From Stomoxys calcitrans (taxonomy: Eukaryota > Arthropoda > Insecta > Diptera > Muscidae), in the NCBI RefSeq assembly GCF_963082655.1, contig NC_081554.1, positions 46,868,826-46,932,825 of the forward strand: a stretch of DNA of 64,000 nucleotides. The letters are read 5' to 3'. Below are positions 53,636 through 64,000 of this stretch, one piece after another. Each line of letters opens with the position of its first letter. Within the stretch, counting starts at the first letter, position 1. The position numbers were made by a program, and so were the translations under genes. The notes beneath the pieces were generated by a model, which was given only the letters and a program-made list of their open reading frames with translations, made no database searches and was not told the origin of the DNA.

Positions 53636-54445
53636 TAATATACCCACCACCGAAGGATGGGGGTATATTAATTTTGTCTTTCTATTTGCAACACAACGAA
53701 ATGTCCATTTCCGACCCTATAAAGTATATATATATATTCTTGATCAGCGTTAAAATCTAAGACGATATAACCATGTCCGTCTGTCTGTCTGTTGAAATCA
53801 CGCTACAGTCTTTAAAAATAGAGATATTGAGCTGAAACTTTGCAAAGATTCTTTTTTGTACATAAGCAGGTTAAGTTCGAAGATGGGCTATATCGGACTA
53901 TATCTTGCTATAGCCCCCACATAGACCGATCCGACTATTTAGGGCCGTAGGCCCATAAAAACCACATTTATTATCCGATTTTGCTGAAATTTGGGACAGT
54001 GAGTTTTGTTTGGCCCTTCGACATCCTTCTTCAATTTGGCCCACATTGGTTCAGACTTGAATATAGCTGGCATATAGACTGATCCGCCAATTTAGCGTCT
54101 TAGGCACATAAAAGGCACATATATTGTCCGATTTTGCTGAAATTTGGGACAGTGAGTTGTGTTAGGCCCTAAGACATCCTCCTTCATTTTGGCCCATATC
54201 GGTTGGATATAGCTCCCATATAGACCGATCTCTCGATTTAAGATTTTGGGCCCATAAAAGGCGCATTTATTGTCCGATTTGCCGAAATTTGGGACAGTGA
54301 GTTAAGTTAAGCAGATTTGGATATAGCTGCCATATAGACTGATCTCTCGATTTAAGGTTTTGAGCCCATAAAAGACGCATTTATTGTCCGATATCGCCAA
54401 AATTTGGGACAGTGAGTTGTGTGAGGCCCTTCGATATTCTTCTTC
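53636..54445 (-). mobile_element. TRE copy K, truncated
   Basis: The left end is ATACCCACCACCGAAGGATG with AAAGTATATATATATATTC and the GTCCGTCTGTCTGTCTG word. Four units of the copy I subfamily follow. It stops at Helitron-like sequence without a hairpin end. Confidence 0.6.
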
Positions 54446-55085
54446 AAGGCTAGATGGCATCTCAGACATTTTGACCCATATATCCGTGATTGGCTTATTA
54501 GCGCATTTTTAGCGTTTTTGTGGGGGTGGGGTGATCTCCTATACTTAGACTTGAATTTGTATGCCAGATTCGTTATCTACTCCCTCATACTTTTCATTTG
54601 ATACCCATATTGTCCCGATCGGTCCACTCTAGATTTTGGGTGGTGTTTTGGGGGTGGAGGTGGAGGATCCGCCCCCCTTCCGTTATCAATAAATTACGTA
54701 ATCTACTCCCGAATACCTTTCATTTGTGCCCCATATTGTCATGATCGTCAAATAAACCTATTTTAAGGGTTTTGGGGCTGAGGCGGCCCCCAGGTACTTG
54801 GACCCAAATTTTATTATGAAATTCGTACTCTACTCTTGAATACCTTTCATTTGAATCCCATAGTGTCCCGATCGGTGCACTTTTATTTTTGGGTAGTACT
54901 TTGCGGGTAAGGGGGAGGGTCCGCCCTCCTCCCAATATCAAAAAATTATATGGTCTATGTTTCCTTCCAGACCAACCTACACAATCTGTGAAAATTTCAA
55001 GGTAATCTATTCAGCCGTTTTTGAGTCTATACGGAACAAAGAAACAAATCGAAAACAAACACAAATTGAATTCTATGTACAAGAA
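54446..55085 (-). mobile_element. Helitron-like element, head region, reversed
   Basis: Read on the minus strand it begins GAATTCAATTTGTGTTTGTT and ATAGACTCAAAAACGGCTGA, then the GTAGGTTGGTCTGGAAGG word, matching 51821-52000. Units with TTCAAATGAAAGGTATTC follow. The CTAG end is missing. Confidence 0.5.
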
Positions 55086-55491
55086 GATTGTAGCTGGTTT
55101 TAGCCGGACCATATGGAGGTGATTGAAGTGATCATTTTAATAGAATCTCCAAGTAGATCGTGGAATATTGTGACACCTTATTTTAATTTTATTCTACCAT
55201 TTGTACTCCTGTCTATAGAAAATTAAAAAATTAACGGTAAATACACAAGTAACCACAACGCATGCCACACAATCAAAGTAACCATCATATGTAAAGAATT
55301 GCATTGGTACAATCAGCTGTTTCATAGTTTTTTGCTTGTTGACGGAAAAATGAGTAACAATTTAAGTTTTTAATAGAAAGAACATTCGTGAAAATTTGCA
55401 AGAAAATTTCTTTGACATTTTGTAACAAAACGCAGAAAAGAATAAAATTCTAAACATAAGTTAAAGAAATTTGTCAAACATATGCCAAAAT
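55086..55491 (+). promoter_or_regulatory. Upstream region and 5' UTR of NHE8
   Basis: The region contains ATCAGCTGTTTC at 55312-55323, close to the fly core-promoter E-box type (CAGCTGTT), but no clear TATA box. An upstream ATG at 55482, ten bases before the main start and in another frame, opens a 47-codon frame that overlaps the main one. Its context (C at -3) is weaker than that of the main ATG (A at -3, G at +4). The transcription start is not determined. Confidence 0.4.
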
Positions 55492-56339
55492 ATGGGGAGA
55501 AGACCAAGTGCATTAGCATTTTTGTTGCTGATAACATTTTCCAGCTTGTTCACGGTTGCGATAAGAGCAGAGGATCCAAAGCAACAACAACAGCAATTGT
55601 CACCAAATACTAATGGGGGGCAAACCTCTGCAAATGATAATTCTAATACAGCTGCCGACGCGGTGGGATTTGTGAAAACAGGTAACGGTGGAGAAAATGC
55701 AAAAAATTCAACAACTCCAGAAACGGCAAATAGCGGCAATAGCAATAAAAATGAACCACCAGATGCTGGTAAAACAAATGGCACCGTATCCTCTACAGAG
55801 AATAGCAGTAAAGATAGCGGCGCCGTATCTAACAACAACTCAACTACGCCGTCGTCATCATCACCATCTCCGCCACCAACCGCAAATACAACGCAAAATG
55901 ATACAAAAGCAGTTACCGAACCTCCATTGCCAGATCATCATGCCGTCGAGCAGGAACACAATTCATCCCTCTCACTATTCTTTGTAATATGTGTTATTAT
56001 GTTAGGCATCTTGCTGATACATTCGATGCTGCAGACTGGTTTCCAATATTTGCCCGAATCCATAGTCGTGGTATTTTTGGGTGCCTTAATTGGTCTACTG
56101 CTAAAGGTTATGTCTGGTGAAAATGCCAGCTGGAAACGTGAAGAAGTGTTTTCTCCTACTGGATTTTTCTTGGTATTATTACCACCCATAATCTTTGAAT
56201 CGGGTTATAATTTGCACAAGGGTAACTTCTTTCAAAATATCGGCTCAATATTGGTCTTTGCTATTGTGGGCACAACGATATCGGCATTGGTAATTGGAGC
56301 TGGCATATATTTGTTGGGATTAGCTGAAGTTGCTTATCG
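55492..56339 (+). CDS. NHE8: NHE8-type Na+/H+ exchanger, exon 1
   Basis: The N-terminal 282 codons plus two bases of a sodium/proton exchanger of the SLC9A8 class, which in animals acidifies or adjusts the pH of Golgi and late endosomal compartments or the apical membrane. The start is ATG 55492 ([10 protein letters not shown]), followed by a signal-like hydrophobic run to about residue 26. Residues 27-158 are a Gln/Asn/Ser-rich low-complexity segment longer than in vertebrate NHE8. Then come membrane segments from about 161 ([20 protein letters not shown]) and the conserved [18 protein letters not shown] block at about 224-241. The exon ends TATCG before GTAAGT, phase 2, at the point where vertebrate NHE8 reads SKLN. 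Family identity is strong; the Drosophila counterpart is, to my knowledge, Nhe1. Confidence 0.9.
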
Positions 56340-56594
56340 GTAAGTGTATAGATTTTCCTTATATTTTAACGGCAGGAAACTTCGCTCATACCACGTTTTG
56401 ATAACATATCTAATTTTAGACCCTATTAGGTATATAAATCTGCCAGTCAGTGGGTGTATAAATCCCAAGTCTATAGTTGAAATACCATTAATTTTGCCGT
56501 TAAATTAGTTTTGTTTTGGTGTGCATTTAAATGGATGATTGGTGAAGAATGGACAAAGGCCAATGGCCTTGCAGAATGACTGGGGAAAGAAAGC

Positions 56595-57000
56595 TGATTT
56601 TTTTATCAGATGCGAAAGTAAGAACTATCCGGGAAAGGTAAGAGCGTGCGCTCTCCGGCAGCCAAGTACCTGGGCGGACTAGAGCAAAAACTAAACTGAA
56701 GGAGAAACGTCGAACAAATGTTAAGAAGGGGACTGAATGCGCGAAGGGTTTGGGTACTTCCAGCTATTCTCAGCTATGGATGTCCGGTATGGTATCAGAC
56801 TATGGTCAGCTACGCTCTCAGACGGATTCATGGAATTCTGAGAATTATGAATTCATATTGGATTCTTATAAGGCTTATCTTGCGGCCGACAGACTTCGCT
56901 ATCCTGCAGGCGCTGATACCAATGTCGATGCTATGAACTACTGGCCGGTCTTACTGTCACGATATTCGTGGGCATGGTGGTAAAGATATGTGAAGTCCAC
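56595..57000 (+). pseudogene. LINE reverse-transcriptase fragment in NHE8 intron
   Basis: Across shifting frames the stretch reads AKYLGG/LEQKLN-like, EQMLRRGLNARRVWV and LPAILSYGCPVWY. This is the post-palm region of an R1/jockey-type reverse transcriptase and parallels the fragment at 601-860. Stops and frame shifts make it dead. Confidence 0.45.
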
Positions 57001-57739
57001 ACTAATTATGATTGTAGAGAGCTTCTTCGAACCATGGGATGAAGTTTTGCTAAGTTCCACGCAGTCAAGACGTGACGGTCAACGAGAATAGCTTGCCATA
57101 AATTGATCGCTTAAGCACAGATGGTGCTGCCGACACAAAGCCCAAAATAGAATGCTTTGTGCTTTGTTTTTGAGCATCGCGTTGAAAAGTGCAACTCTGC
57201 AAACATATACCACAAAAAAAAGCACGGCGAAACAATTAAAGGTGGCCTCATTTGTACAACAACTACAAATCATATGGTGCAATCTGCCATTATGTCGTCA
57301 AGCTGATCGTACTTTTGCCAACACGTGCAAAGAAATTTGTGTACGTGTGTGTATGCGTGTGCGTACATGAGCAGAGAATTTGCGAGAAAAAAGATAACAA
57401 CAAAGAGAATGCAAACAAAAATCTGCCATCTTAATACCGTCAAACCTGGCCAGCTGTTAACGGCTGTTCGCGTGAGACCACCTTTTTTAATCCCCCTTGA
57501 AAAGCAAAGAATAAAAGTTAAAAAATGTTAAACTTTGACAACTGAAATCGAGGGTCATTCTGGGTTGCCGTACATGCAGTAGTGTTTTAAGGCGTCAAAA
57601 TTAAAAATTGGTCTACTTTTGCGCATTGCTTTTGTGGGATTTGTTTGCATAGTTGGATTTTCCAACGCGACACTCAAAAACCAAGCACAACGCGCTAATT
57701 CTGTTTTGGCCTTTATCCCTCTCTCATACGAGCTTCATG

Positions 57740-57960
57740 GTAGAGTCGAATAAGACGTAGGCTAGAGCTATGGGAAGCAGGATGACGAAGTCGCTGAGGC
57801 CGAATATTTGGTAAAGCTCATCCTGAGGCTCACGAAGCATGACTTCAGACTTCTAATATGGGTCCGGACTGGCCATTGCAATGTCAGGTCCTTGATATAT
57901 GCAGAATGTGCCATGACGAGAAGGAGACGGTCGGGCATATTTTAAAAATAATGAGAGAAT
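57740..57960 (+). pseudogene. LINE C-terminal fragment in NHE8 intron
   Basis: The words RTGHCNVRSL and YAECAM lie in one frame, resembling the TGHxxxxxxL and CRxC pieces at the end of jockey/R1-type LINE ORF2. It is short and broken. Confidence 0.4.
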
Positions 57961-58029
57961 ACCATTTTTCCGTGCCTCGATTCCCTCTATGCTCTTAGTA
58001 CTCTTGTTGTAGCACATTTTTATATGAAG

Positions 58030-58630
58030 GTAGGGATAGTCGTCAAGCTGCTATTATAAATGAGCATGCTCGTTCCGGTCTATAAAACCGATCGCCGTGG
58101 CAAGATTATGGCCATTGGATATTTAAAGGCGTTAATAACTCGCCTCGTCATATCGAGCATTATAGGCACTCAGTATTTAAGCAAGAGCCGGTGGAGCATT
58201 CCATTATCCGCAACCTGTGTGTCTGCTCGTCCGTCTGTTGTAATCATGGAAGACTTTTCCATTCAGATTCGTTGTTGTTGTTGTAGCCACATTTTCACGT
58301 GGAGGTGCCGATCCTTGTCAACCTCCTGTAGATGAGCAAGCGCGTTCCGGCCCAAAGAACCGACCGCCGCGGTAAAAGGGTGGCCATTGGTTATTTAAAG
58401 GCGCCAATAACCCGCCTTGCCATATCGAGCATCATAGGTACTCAGTATTTGTGTAAGAGCCGGTGCCGCCCGACCTCTCACGGAGGCTCTGCCCTCGATA
58501 CCGCTGTGAACGCGGCCGGTAGCTCGCAGATAAGCTTCTCGTGGCAGCAATGAACACCACCCAGATCGAACCTCAATGTTCCAGCCCGTGTGGTGCTCAC
58601 ATCTATCCCGTGGCGGGTAGTAATTCCGTA
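58030..58630 (-). repeat. LINE 3'-end repeats, two partial copies
   Basis: Two diverged copies of the same unit lie head to tail on the minus strand: GTTCCGGTCTATAAAACCGA...CGCCTCGTCATATCGAGCAT, and then GTTCCGGCCCAAAGAACCGA...CGCCTTGCCATATCGAGCAT from about 58330. A GTTGTTGTTGTAGCC word at 58271 marks the tail of one copy. The same family is at 14335-14680 and 63271-64000. Confidence 0.55.
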
Positions 58631-58709
58631 TAATTTATTAGAACGTTGTTGACATTCATGATAATCAAAATTCCTATTAATTTGCATTCATTTCCTTTTT
58701 TCTTTTCAG

Positions 58710-60000
58710 ATTGAATTTCTCCGAATCATTTGCATTTGGCTCCCTTATATCTGCTGTCGATCCCGTTGCCACAGTTGCTATTTTCCATGCTTTGGATGTT
58801 GATCCGATATTAAACATGTTGGTATTTGGCGAAAGTATTCTCAACGATGCTATATCTATTGTGTTGACCACCACCGTCTCTCAGTCAGCAAATAGTCCGC
58901 TCTATGCTAAAATGACAACAGGTGAGGCCATCTTCTCTGCATTGAAAACATTTTGCGAAATGTTCTTCGCTTCAGCCGGTATTGGAGTAATATTTGCTTT
59001 GATTTCAGCACTACTATTAAAACACATAGATTTAAGAAAACATCCATCATTAGAATTTGCCATTATGTTAATGTTTACCTATGCCCCTTATGTTTTAGCC
59101 GAGGGTATACATTTGAGTGGTATCATGGCCATACTATTCTGTGGCATTGTCATGTCGCACTATACCCATTTCAATTTGTCCACAGTGACACAGATAACTA
59201 TGCAACAAACAATGCGTACGCTGGCTTTCATAGCGGAAACATGCGTTTTCGCCTATTTGGGTTTGGCCATTTTCTCCTTTAAACATCAGGTGGAATTGTC
59301 ATTTGTAATATGGTCTATGGTTTTATGTTTAATAGGCAGGGCTTGCAATATCTTTCCCCTGGCATATTTGGTGAATAAGTTTCGCGAGCATAAAATTACC
59401 AATAAAATGCAATTTATAATGTGGTTTTCGGGTCTAAGAGGTGCAATTTCCTATGCTCTATCATTGCATTTGGATTTATCCAGCGACGAGACAAGACATG
59501 TGATAATAACAACCACTTTGATTATTGTATTGTTTACAACACTGGTATTTGGTGGATCTACCATGCCGCTCTTGAAATATCTCAAGCCAGGTAAGAAACG
59601 ACGAGCACGAACAACGCGTGGCAGTAGTGCATCAACTGCTTCGGCGAGAACTCGTAACAATTCGCGTAAACGTTCCAAATCCATATCATTGTCGAAAACT
59701 CGTGAATGGGGCCAAGCCATAGACTCGGAACATCTGTCCGAACTGACCGAAGAGGAAGATGTGTCCTTTGCCCAGACCCGCATAGCAGGATTTGGACGTT
59801 TGGACAGAAAGTATTTCATACCATTCTTTACAAGGCGCTTTAATAGTCAAGAATTGCATGAATGTAAGTCCCAAATGGCCGATTTGACCAATAAATGGTA
59901 TCAGGCGATTAGAGTAAGCCCCTTGGATTCAGATGAGTCCGATGAGGAAATGGGCTTGTCGGCGAGTACTAGTCAGAGCACTCTAAATGCTCGAACATAG
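58710..60000 (+). CDS. NHE8: NHE8-type Na+/H+ exchanger, exon 2
   Basis: The second exon completes the arginine codon and adds 429 more, for a total of 712. It carries the core of the exchanger: FAFGSLISAVDPVATVAIF (about 290-308), LVFGESILNDAISIVL with the transport-critical Asn-Asp pair at about 328-329, SLEFAIMLMFTYAPYVLAEG, ILFCGIVMSHYTHFNLS, and WFSGLRGAISYALSLHLDL near the last membrane segments. The cytoplasmic tail has a basic Ser/Arg stretch (TRNNSRKRSKSISLSK), the NHE8-specific SEHLSELTEEED and FTRR words, and an acidic end (SDESDEEMGL). These tail words distinguish NHE8 from NHE3 and NHE6/7/9. All remaining coding sequence is in this single exon. No defect is seen, so the gene is probably functional although surrounded by transposons. 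Confidence 0.92.
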
Positions 60001-60315
60001 ATGAAGCATAAAAAAGAATTGAATAATGGTGATACATTTTTGAGAGAATACCTAGGTAAATTTAGCTCAATTTTTTATATTATCAACATTATGGTATTGT
60101 ATTTTTGAAGGCGAAACAAAAATAGATAATAAAAAAGCATTTAGGTTTCATAGAAAGGTTTATTTGCTCCAATATGCTCTTGCCATAACAATTTCTAATT
60201 TTTCTTTTTTTTAAATATATCTCCATGTTTAATACTGGGTTTTTCAAAACATGACCGCATATGTCCTTTTCAATTATAAATATCCTTGTAGATTTCAAAT
60301 TTTCTTTGTTGCTAA
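60001..60315 (+). terminator. NHE8 3' UTR with polyadenylation signal
   Basis: AT-rich sequence after the TAG stop. AATAAA lies at 60128-60133, about 130 bases after the stop, followed by T-rich sequence. It is the best candidate for the cleavage signal. Confidence 0.5.
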
Positions 60316-62518
60316 CCAGTGAACCAAATTTCGAATGTTAGACATTTCTGTACAAATTGTGAACTCTTCCGACAAGTTTTTACCGAAATCGGTCCGAATT
60401 CTGTTTAAATTTCTGAGTGATTTTTTTCCGACAGTGCTGAAAGAGTTCTGAACGTCTCGTCGTAGGAGTTTGAATTTTTCGTCCGACAGTTCGATAGCAA
60501 TTCTGAACGATTTCCGGAGTGATTGTCTGTAGGATTTCTTTTGCCGATAATTCTGAAAGAAATCTGAGCCATATCTGATCGTCTTGTTGTACATTATTAT
60601 ACCCTCTACCATAGGAAGGGGGGTAACTAATTTCGTCATTCTCTTTATAAATCCTCGAAATGTTCGTCTAAGACCCCATAAAGTATATATATTCTTGATC
60701 GTCATGACATTTTAAGTCGATCTAGCCATGTCCGTCCGTCTGTCCGTTTGTCTGTCGAAAGCGCACAAACTTTGGAAGGAGTAAAGCTAGCCTCTTGAAA
60801 TTTTGCAAAAATACTTTTTATAAGTGTAGGTTGGTTGGGATTGTAAATGGGCCATATCGGTCCATGTTTTTATATGGCTGCCATGTAAACCGATCTTGGG
60901 TCTGGAGTTCTTGAGCTTCTAGAGGGCGCAATTTTTATTCAATTAAGTACAACATCCAACAAATGTGCTAATTTTGGTTGAAATCGGACCATAACCTGTT
61001 ATTGCTGTCATATAAACCGATCTGGGGTCTTGACTTCTGGGGCCTCTAGAGGGCGCAATTCCCATCCGATTTAGCAATTACATTTTGCATGACGTGTTTC
61101 GCTATGACTTCCAACAATTGTGTCAAGTATGGTTAAAATCGGTCCAAAACTGGATATAGCTGCCATATGAACCTATCTTGAATCTTGACTTCTTGAGCCA
61201 CTAGAGGTCGAAATTCTTATCCGAATTGGCTGAAATTTCGCATGACGTGTTTTGTTACGACTTCCAACAACTGTGCAAAGTACGGTTGAAATCGGTCCAT
61301 AACCTGATAGAGCTGCCCTATAAACTGATCTGGCGTCTTGACCTCTTGAGCCACTAGAGGGCGCAATTATTATCCGATTTGGCTGAAATTTTGCATGACG
61401 TATTTCGTTATGACTTCAAACAACTGTGTGAAGTATGGTTAGAACCAGTGCATAACCGGATATAGCTGCATATAAACCTATCTTGAATCTTGACTTATTG
61501 AACCACTAGAGGGCGCAATTATTTTCCGATTTGGCTGAAATTTTGTATGACGTATATCGTTATGACCACAACTGTGGCAAATATGATTCAAATCGGCCAC
61601 AACCTGATATTGCTGTCATATAAACCGATCTGGGATCTTGACTTCTTCAGCCTCTAGAGGGCGCAATTCTTTTCCGATTGGGCTGAAATTTTGTACAACG
61701 GCTTCTCCCTTTAACATACGTGTCAAATATGGTCCGACTCGGTTATAGCCTGATACACCTCCCTTTTTAATCAATCCCTACTTGAGCCCCTAAAGGGCAC
61801 AAATTCCTATTCGATTTGGCTGAAATTTTGCACAATGACTTCTTCTATGGTCTCTAACATTATGGTCCGAATCGTACCATAACTTGATATAGCTCCAATA
61901 GCATAGCAATTCTTTTCTTTTATCCTTTGTTTGCCTAAAAAGAGAAACAGAAAAAAGAACTCGACAGATGCGATCCATGGGCCCGGCCGAACTTAGCACA
62001 CTTTTACTTGTTTTTTTTTTCAATGTTTTCTTCCGGAAAGACGTCTGAATGATTTCTGGACTGTTTGTCTGTAGGCATTTTTGTTCCGGCAGTACTGATA
62101 GAATTCTGAACGATGTCTGAACGTCCTGTCGTATGGTTTTTTTTTAATTTTTCCTCCGACAGTTCGGTAGGAATACCAAACGATTTCTGTTGTGCTTGTC
62201 TGTAGGCATTTTTTCCCGATAGATCTGAAAGAATTCTGAACCATATCTGATAGTCTTGTCGTACATTATAAGACTTAACATCGGAATTCGGTCAGAAGTC
62301 TTAACGACAATTCTAAATTTCCTTCAGAATTTCTCATAAGTTTGGCTCAGAATTCTGTCTGAATTCGTTGCGAAGTGTCGGCACGCATATTTCTTGCCGA
62401 AGTCGTGTCAACCGCTCCATATATTTTTCGTTAAGAATTCGGAGAGACATTGGACCCGAATTCGGATGAATTTGCCGAATTTTCATACAGAGTTCTGACT
62501 GAACGTTTGGTTCACTGG
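60316..62518. mobile_element. TIR element (CCAGTGAACCAAA ends), with nested TRE
   Basis: CCAGTGAACCAAA at 60316-60328 is answered by TTTGGTTCACTGG at 62506-62518, a 13-base inverted repeat. The inside consists of degenerate units with TTCTGAACGATTTC, GTCTGTAGGCATTTTT and CCGACAG, on both sides of TRE copy L. No transposase is encoded. The CAGTG start would suit a hAT-type MITE, but I see no 8-base target duplication, so the class is open. Confidence 0.5.
60596..62013 (-). mobile_element. TRE copy L
   Basis: The left end is TATACCCTCTACCATAGGAAG with CCATGTCCGTCCGTCTGTCC; the right end is GGGCCCGGCCGAACTTAGCA then CACTTTTACTTGTT, with the start of the hairpin damaged. About seven units with ATAAACCGATCT and CTAGAGGGCGCAATTC lie inside. 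Confidence 0.68.
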
Positions 62519-63270
62519 GTAGTTATTTTAGTTAAATTATATTAACCGTCTAGACTTTAATTCATCAGCGCTGTGAAAGTGTCCCAAATCAAATCCAATG
62601 AAATGCCCTTCATGGCATGTTGTTTTTGTATATATTAATAGAGACTATATGTTTATTTATATTTGTTTAGGTGTTGGGTTCTTTTAGTTCCTTTCTAGAA
62701 TAATTTAACAAATAGTTAAAAATTTTTTATCCCCATGACACATATGAGCAAAAGTTAACGCTTTATTCACTAAAAAAAGTCTTACAAAACAAAGCATTCT
62801 TATGATACTTAACAACATTTGTCATAAACAATAAATCCAAAAGATTAATAAACAATTTTTCAGCCCTTAGATAATAAAATCATCTTATATCACAAATGGT
62901 TTACAAATCACGTATATGAGGCTTCTTCGTACTAGGATTTTCTTCGTTAGTCAACAAAAGTTTCTTAGTTTTGTATCAATCCCAGAACTGTTAGACTTGA
63001 TCACATAGTTGAATTTAGCTTAATTTGCCTTGATTTGTTTAAGAAAGTTATCATCGGCAACCCCAATGGTCTTTATCAAGCCTTTTATGAGTACACACAA
63101 TCTGATGCTTCATTATAGGGTCGACAGGTATTTCTTATTTGCCATAGCAGGTTTCGATTTAACATACATAAGTAGTTGCTAAAAACCCTAGCTGAACTTT
63201 CATGGTGGCTTCTAGAGGCTTAAGTTGTAAAATCTGGATTTCTTTTATATATATAAGAGCTCCAATCTTT
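62519..63270. other. No recognised gene
   Basis: AT-rich sequence without a supported open frame or repeat. Confidence 0.3.
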
Positions 63271-64000
63271 CTTGTGTTCTTCGTTATCACGAAAAGCTTA
63301 GCTGGAAGCTATCGGGCGTCCACAGCTTGCGAATAATGGAATGCTCCATACGGAGTAGCTGCAACTGCAGTCGCGGACAATCAGCGGTTTCGTGTGGAGA
63401 GTCTCAGCGAGAGGCCGAGTGACTCGATAAGACAAGGCGAGTTATTGGCGCATTTAACTAACCAATGGTCATCATGTTCCCGCGGCGATCGGTCGTATGG
63501 ACCCGTAACGAGCCTGCTCGCCTATAAGAGCTTGACGAGAATCGCCACCTCCACATGCAAATTTGGCTACAACAACAAAACGTCCAGGGAATGGCGAGGT
63601 ACTCCCAGCTCAGGGATCCCTTTGCGGGAAAACTATGTCCAACCCGTTAACAAGAAAGGTCTTACCTGATAAATAAACTTTCGCGTCATATATACCATCA
63701 CGCATCTTCATCCCCCAGGAAAACAGATGCGTGCCGAAAGTTCGAGAAGAATCAGGTTCCTGACTTTCTCAGTCTAAGGACAATCTGTGTTGCCACACAT
63801 ACAACATACAGCTGCAAAAGCCTTAAGACTGAGTATGGCATTCAATGCCCCAGCCCCGCACGGGATAGCTGTGAGCACCACACAGGCTGGAACATTGAGG
63901 TCCGATTTGTGTGGTGTTCATTGCTGTCACGAGAAGCTTAGTGTCCACAGGTTGCGAATAGTGGAATGCTCCATACGGAGTAGCTGCAACGGCAGTCGCG
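63271..64000 (+). repeat. LINE 3'-end repeats, running off the window
   Basis: The block CCACAG(C/G)TTGCGAATA, TGGAATGCTCCATACGGAG and TAGCTGCAAC is present at about 63318-63370 and again at 63945-63993, spaced about 625 bases. Between lie GACAAGGCGAGTTATTGGCGC, the GCTACAACAACAAA tail word at about 63567 and a GTGTGGTGTTCATTGCTGTC block at 63910. The array continues beyond base 64000. The 91-codon open frame at 63394-63669 is part of this repeat and not a gene. Confidence 0.55.

Larger units (their letters stand above)
56340..58709 (+). other. NHE8 intron (2.37 kb), filled with LINE debris
   Basis: The donor is CG|GTAAGTG and the acceptor CTTTTTTCTTTTCAG|A, with a good polypyrimidine tract. 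It holds LINE fragments at 56595-57000 and 57740-57960 and the LINE 3'-end repeats at 58030-58630 (separate entries). The middle part (57001-57740) has no recognised content. Confidence 0.88.

Noticed and set aside
63394..63669. 91-codon gene near the right edge
   Set aside because: It lies within a LINE 3'-end repeat that also occurs at 14335 and 58030.

Overview
The window looks like heterochromatin-like or gene-poor DNA of a higher dipteran, probably a muscid or other calyptrate fly. The evidence is an NHE8-type Na+/H+ exchanger gene with a fly-style intron, insect tRNA-Lys and tRNA-Ser primed Gypsy elements, an errantivirus of the Drosophila 17.6/297 type, and tRNA-derived SINEs. It also holds many copies of a repeat that begins with TATACCCNCCACCATAGG and ends with a TTCGGCCCGGCCGAA hairpin. 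The species is an inference; no sequence here fixes it. Transposable elements make up most of the 64 kb and only one host gene is evident.

Left part. LINE debris (1-1.3 kb) is followed by Gypsy element 1 (1319-13997, minus strand). It has 2.38-kb LTRs that are nearly identical, a 4-bp TACC target duplication, intact gag and pol joined by a -1 frameshift (G GGA AAC), and a leader with five copies of TATTGCAC. From 14 to 30 kb there are SINE, LINE and Helitron-like fragments and at least seven copies of the tandem-repeat element (copies A-H below; I call the family TRE).

Centre. A three-level nest occupies 30.2-50.3 kb. One TRE copy is split by Gypsy element 2 (30642-49238, plus strand, TGT...ACA LTRs of 2.7-2.8 kb, ATAG duplication, perfect 18-nt tRNA-Lys primer site). 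Its Gag starts with a RING-H2 finger. Element 2 is split at its gag stop codon by a complete 17.6/297-like errantivirus (35610-42907, minus strand, identical 402-bp LTRs, ATTAAG duplication) with gag, pol and env all open.

Right part. More Helitron-like and TRE copies (50.3-55.1 kb) lead to the host gene NHE8: exon 1 at 55492-56339, a 2.37-kb intron full of LINE debris, exon 2 at 58710-60000, 712 codons in all. Downstream lies a terminal-inverted-repeat element (60316-62518) that contains another TRE copy, then LINE 3'-end repeats to the window edge.

All three LTR elements use the same expression logic (gag, then pol by -1 slippage), and each shows a canonical in-frame slippery heptamer. Elements 1 and 2 belong to one lineage (shared Gag CCHC plus CX2CX9CX2C fingers, shared PQSNASERVN integrase motif), whereas the nested element is a distant, env-bearing errantivirus. 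Nothing prokaryotic (operons, CRISPR, Shine-Dalgarno sites) is present.
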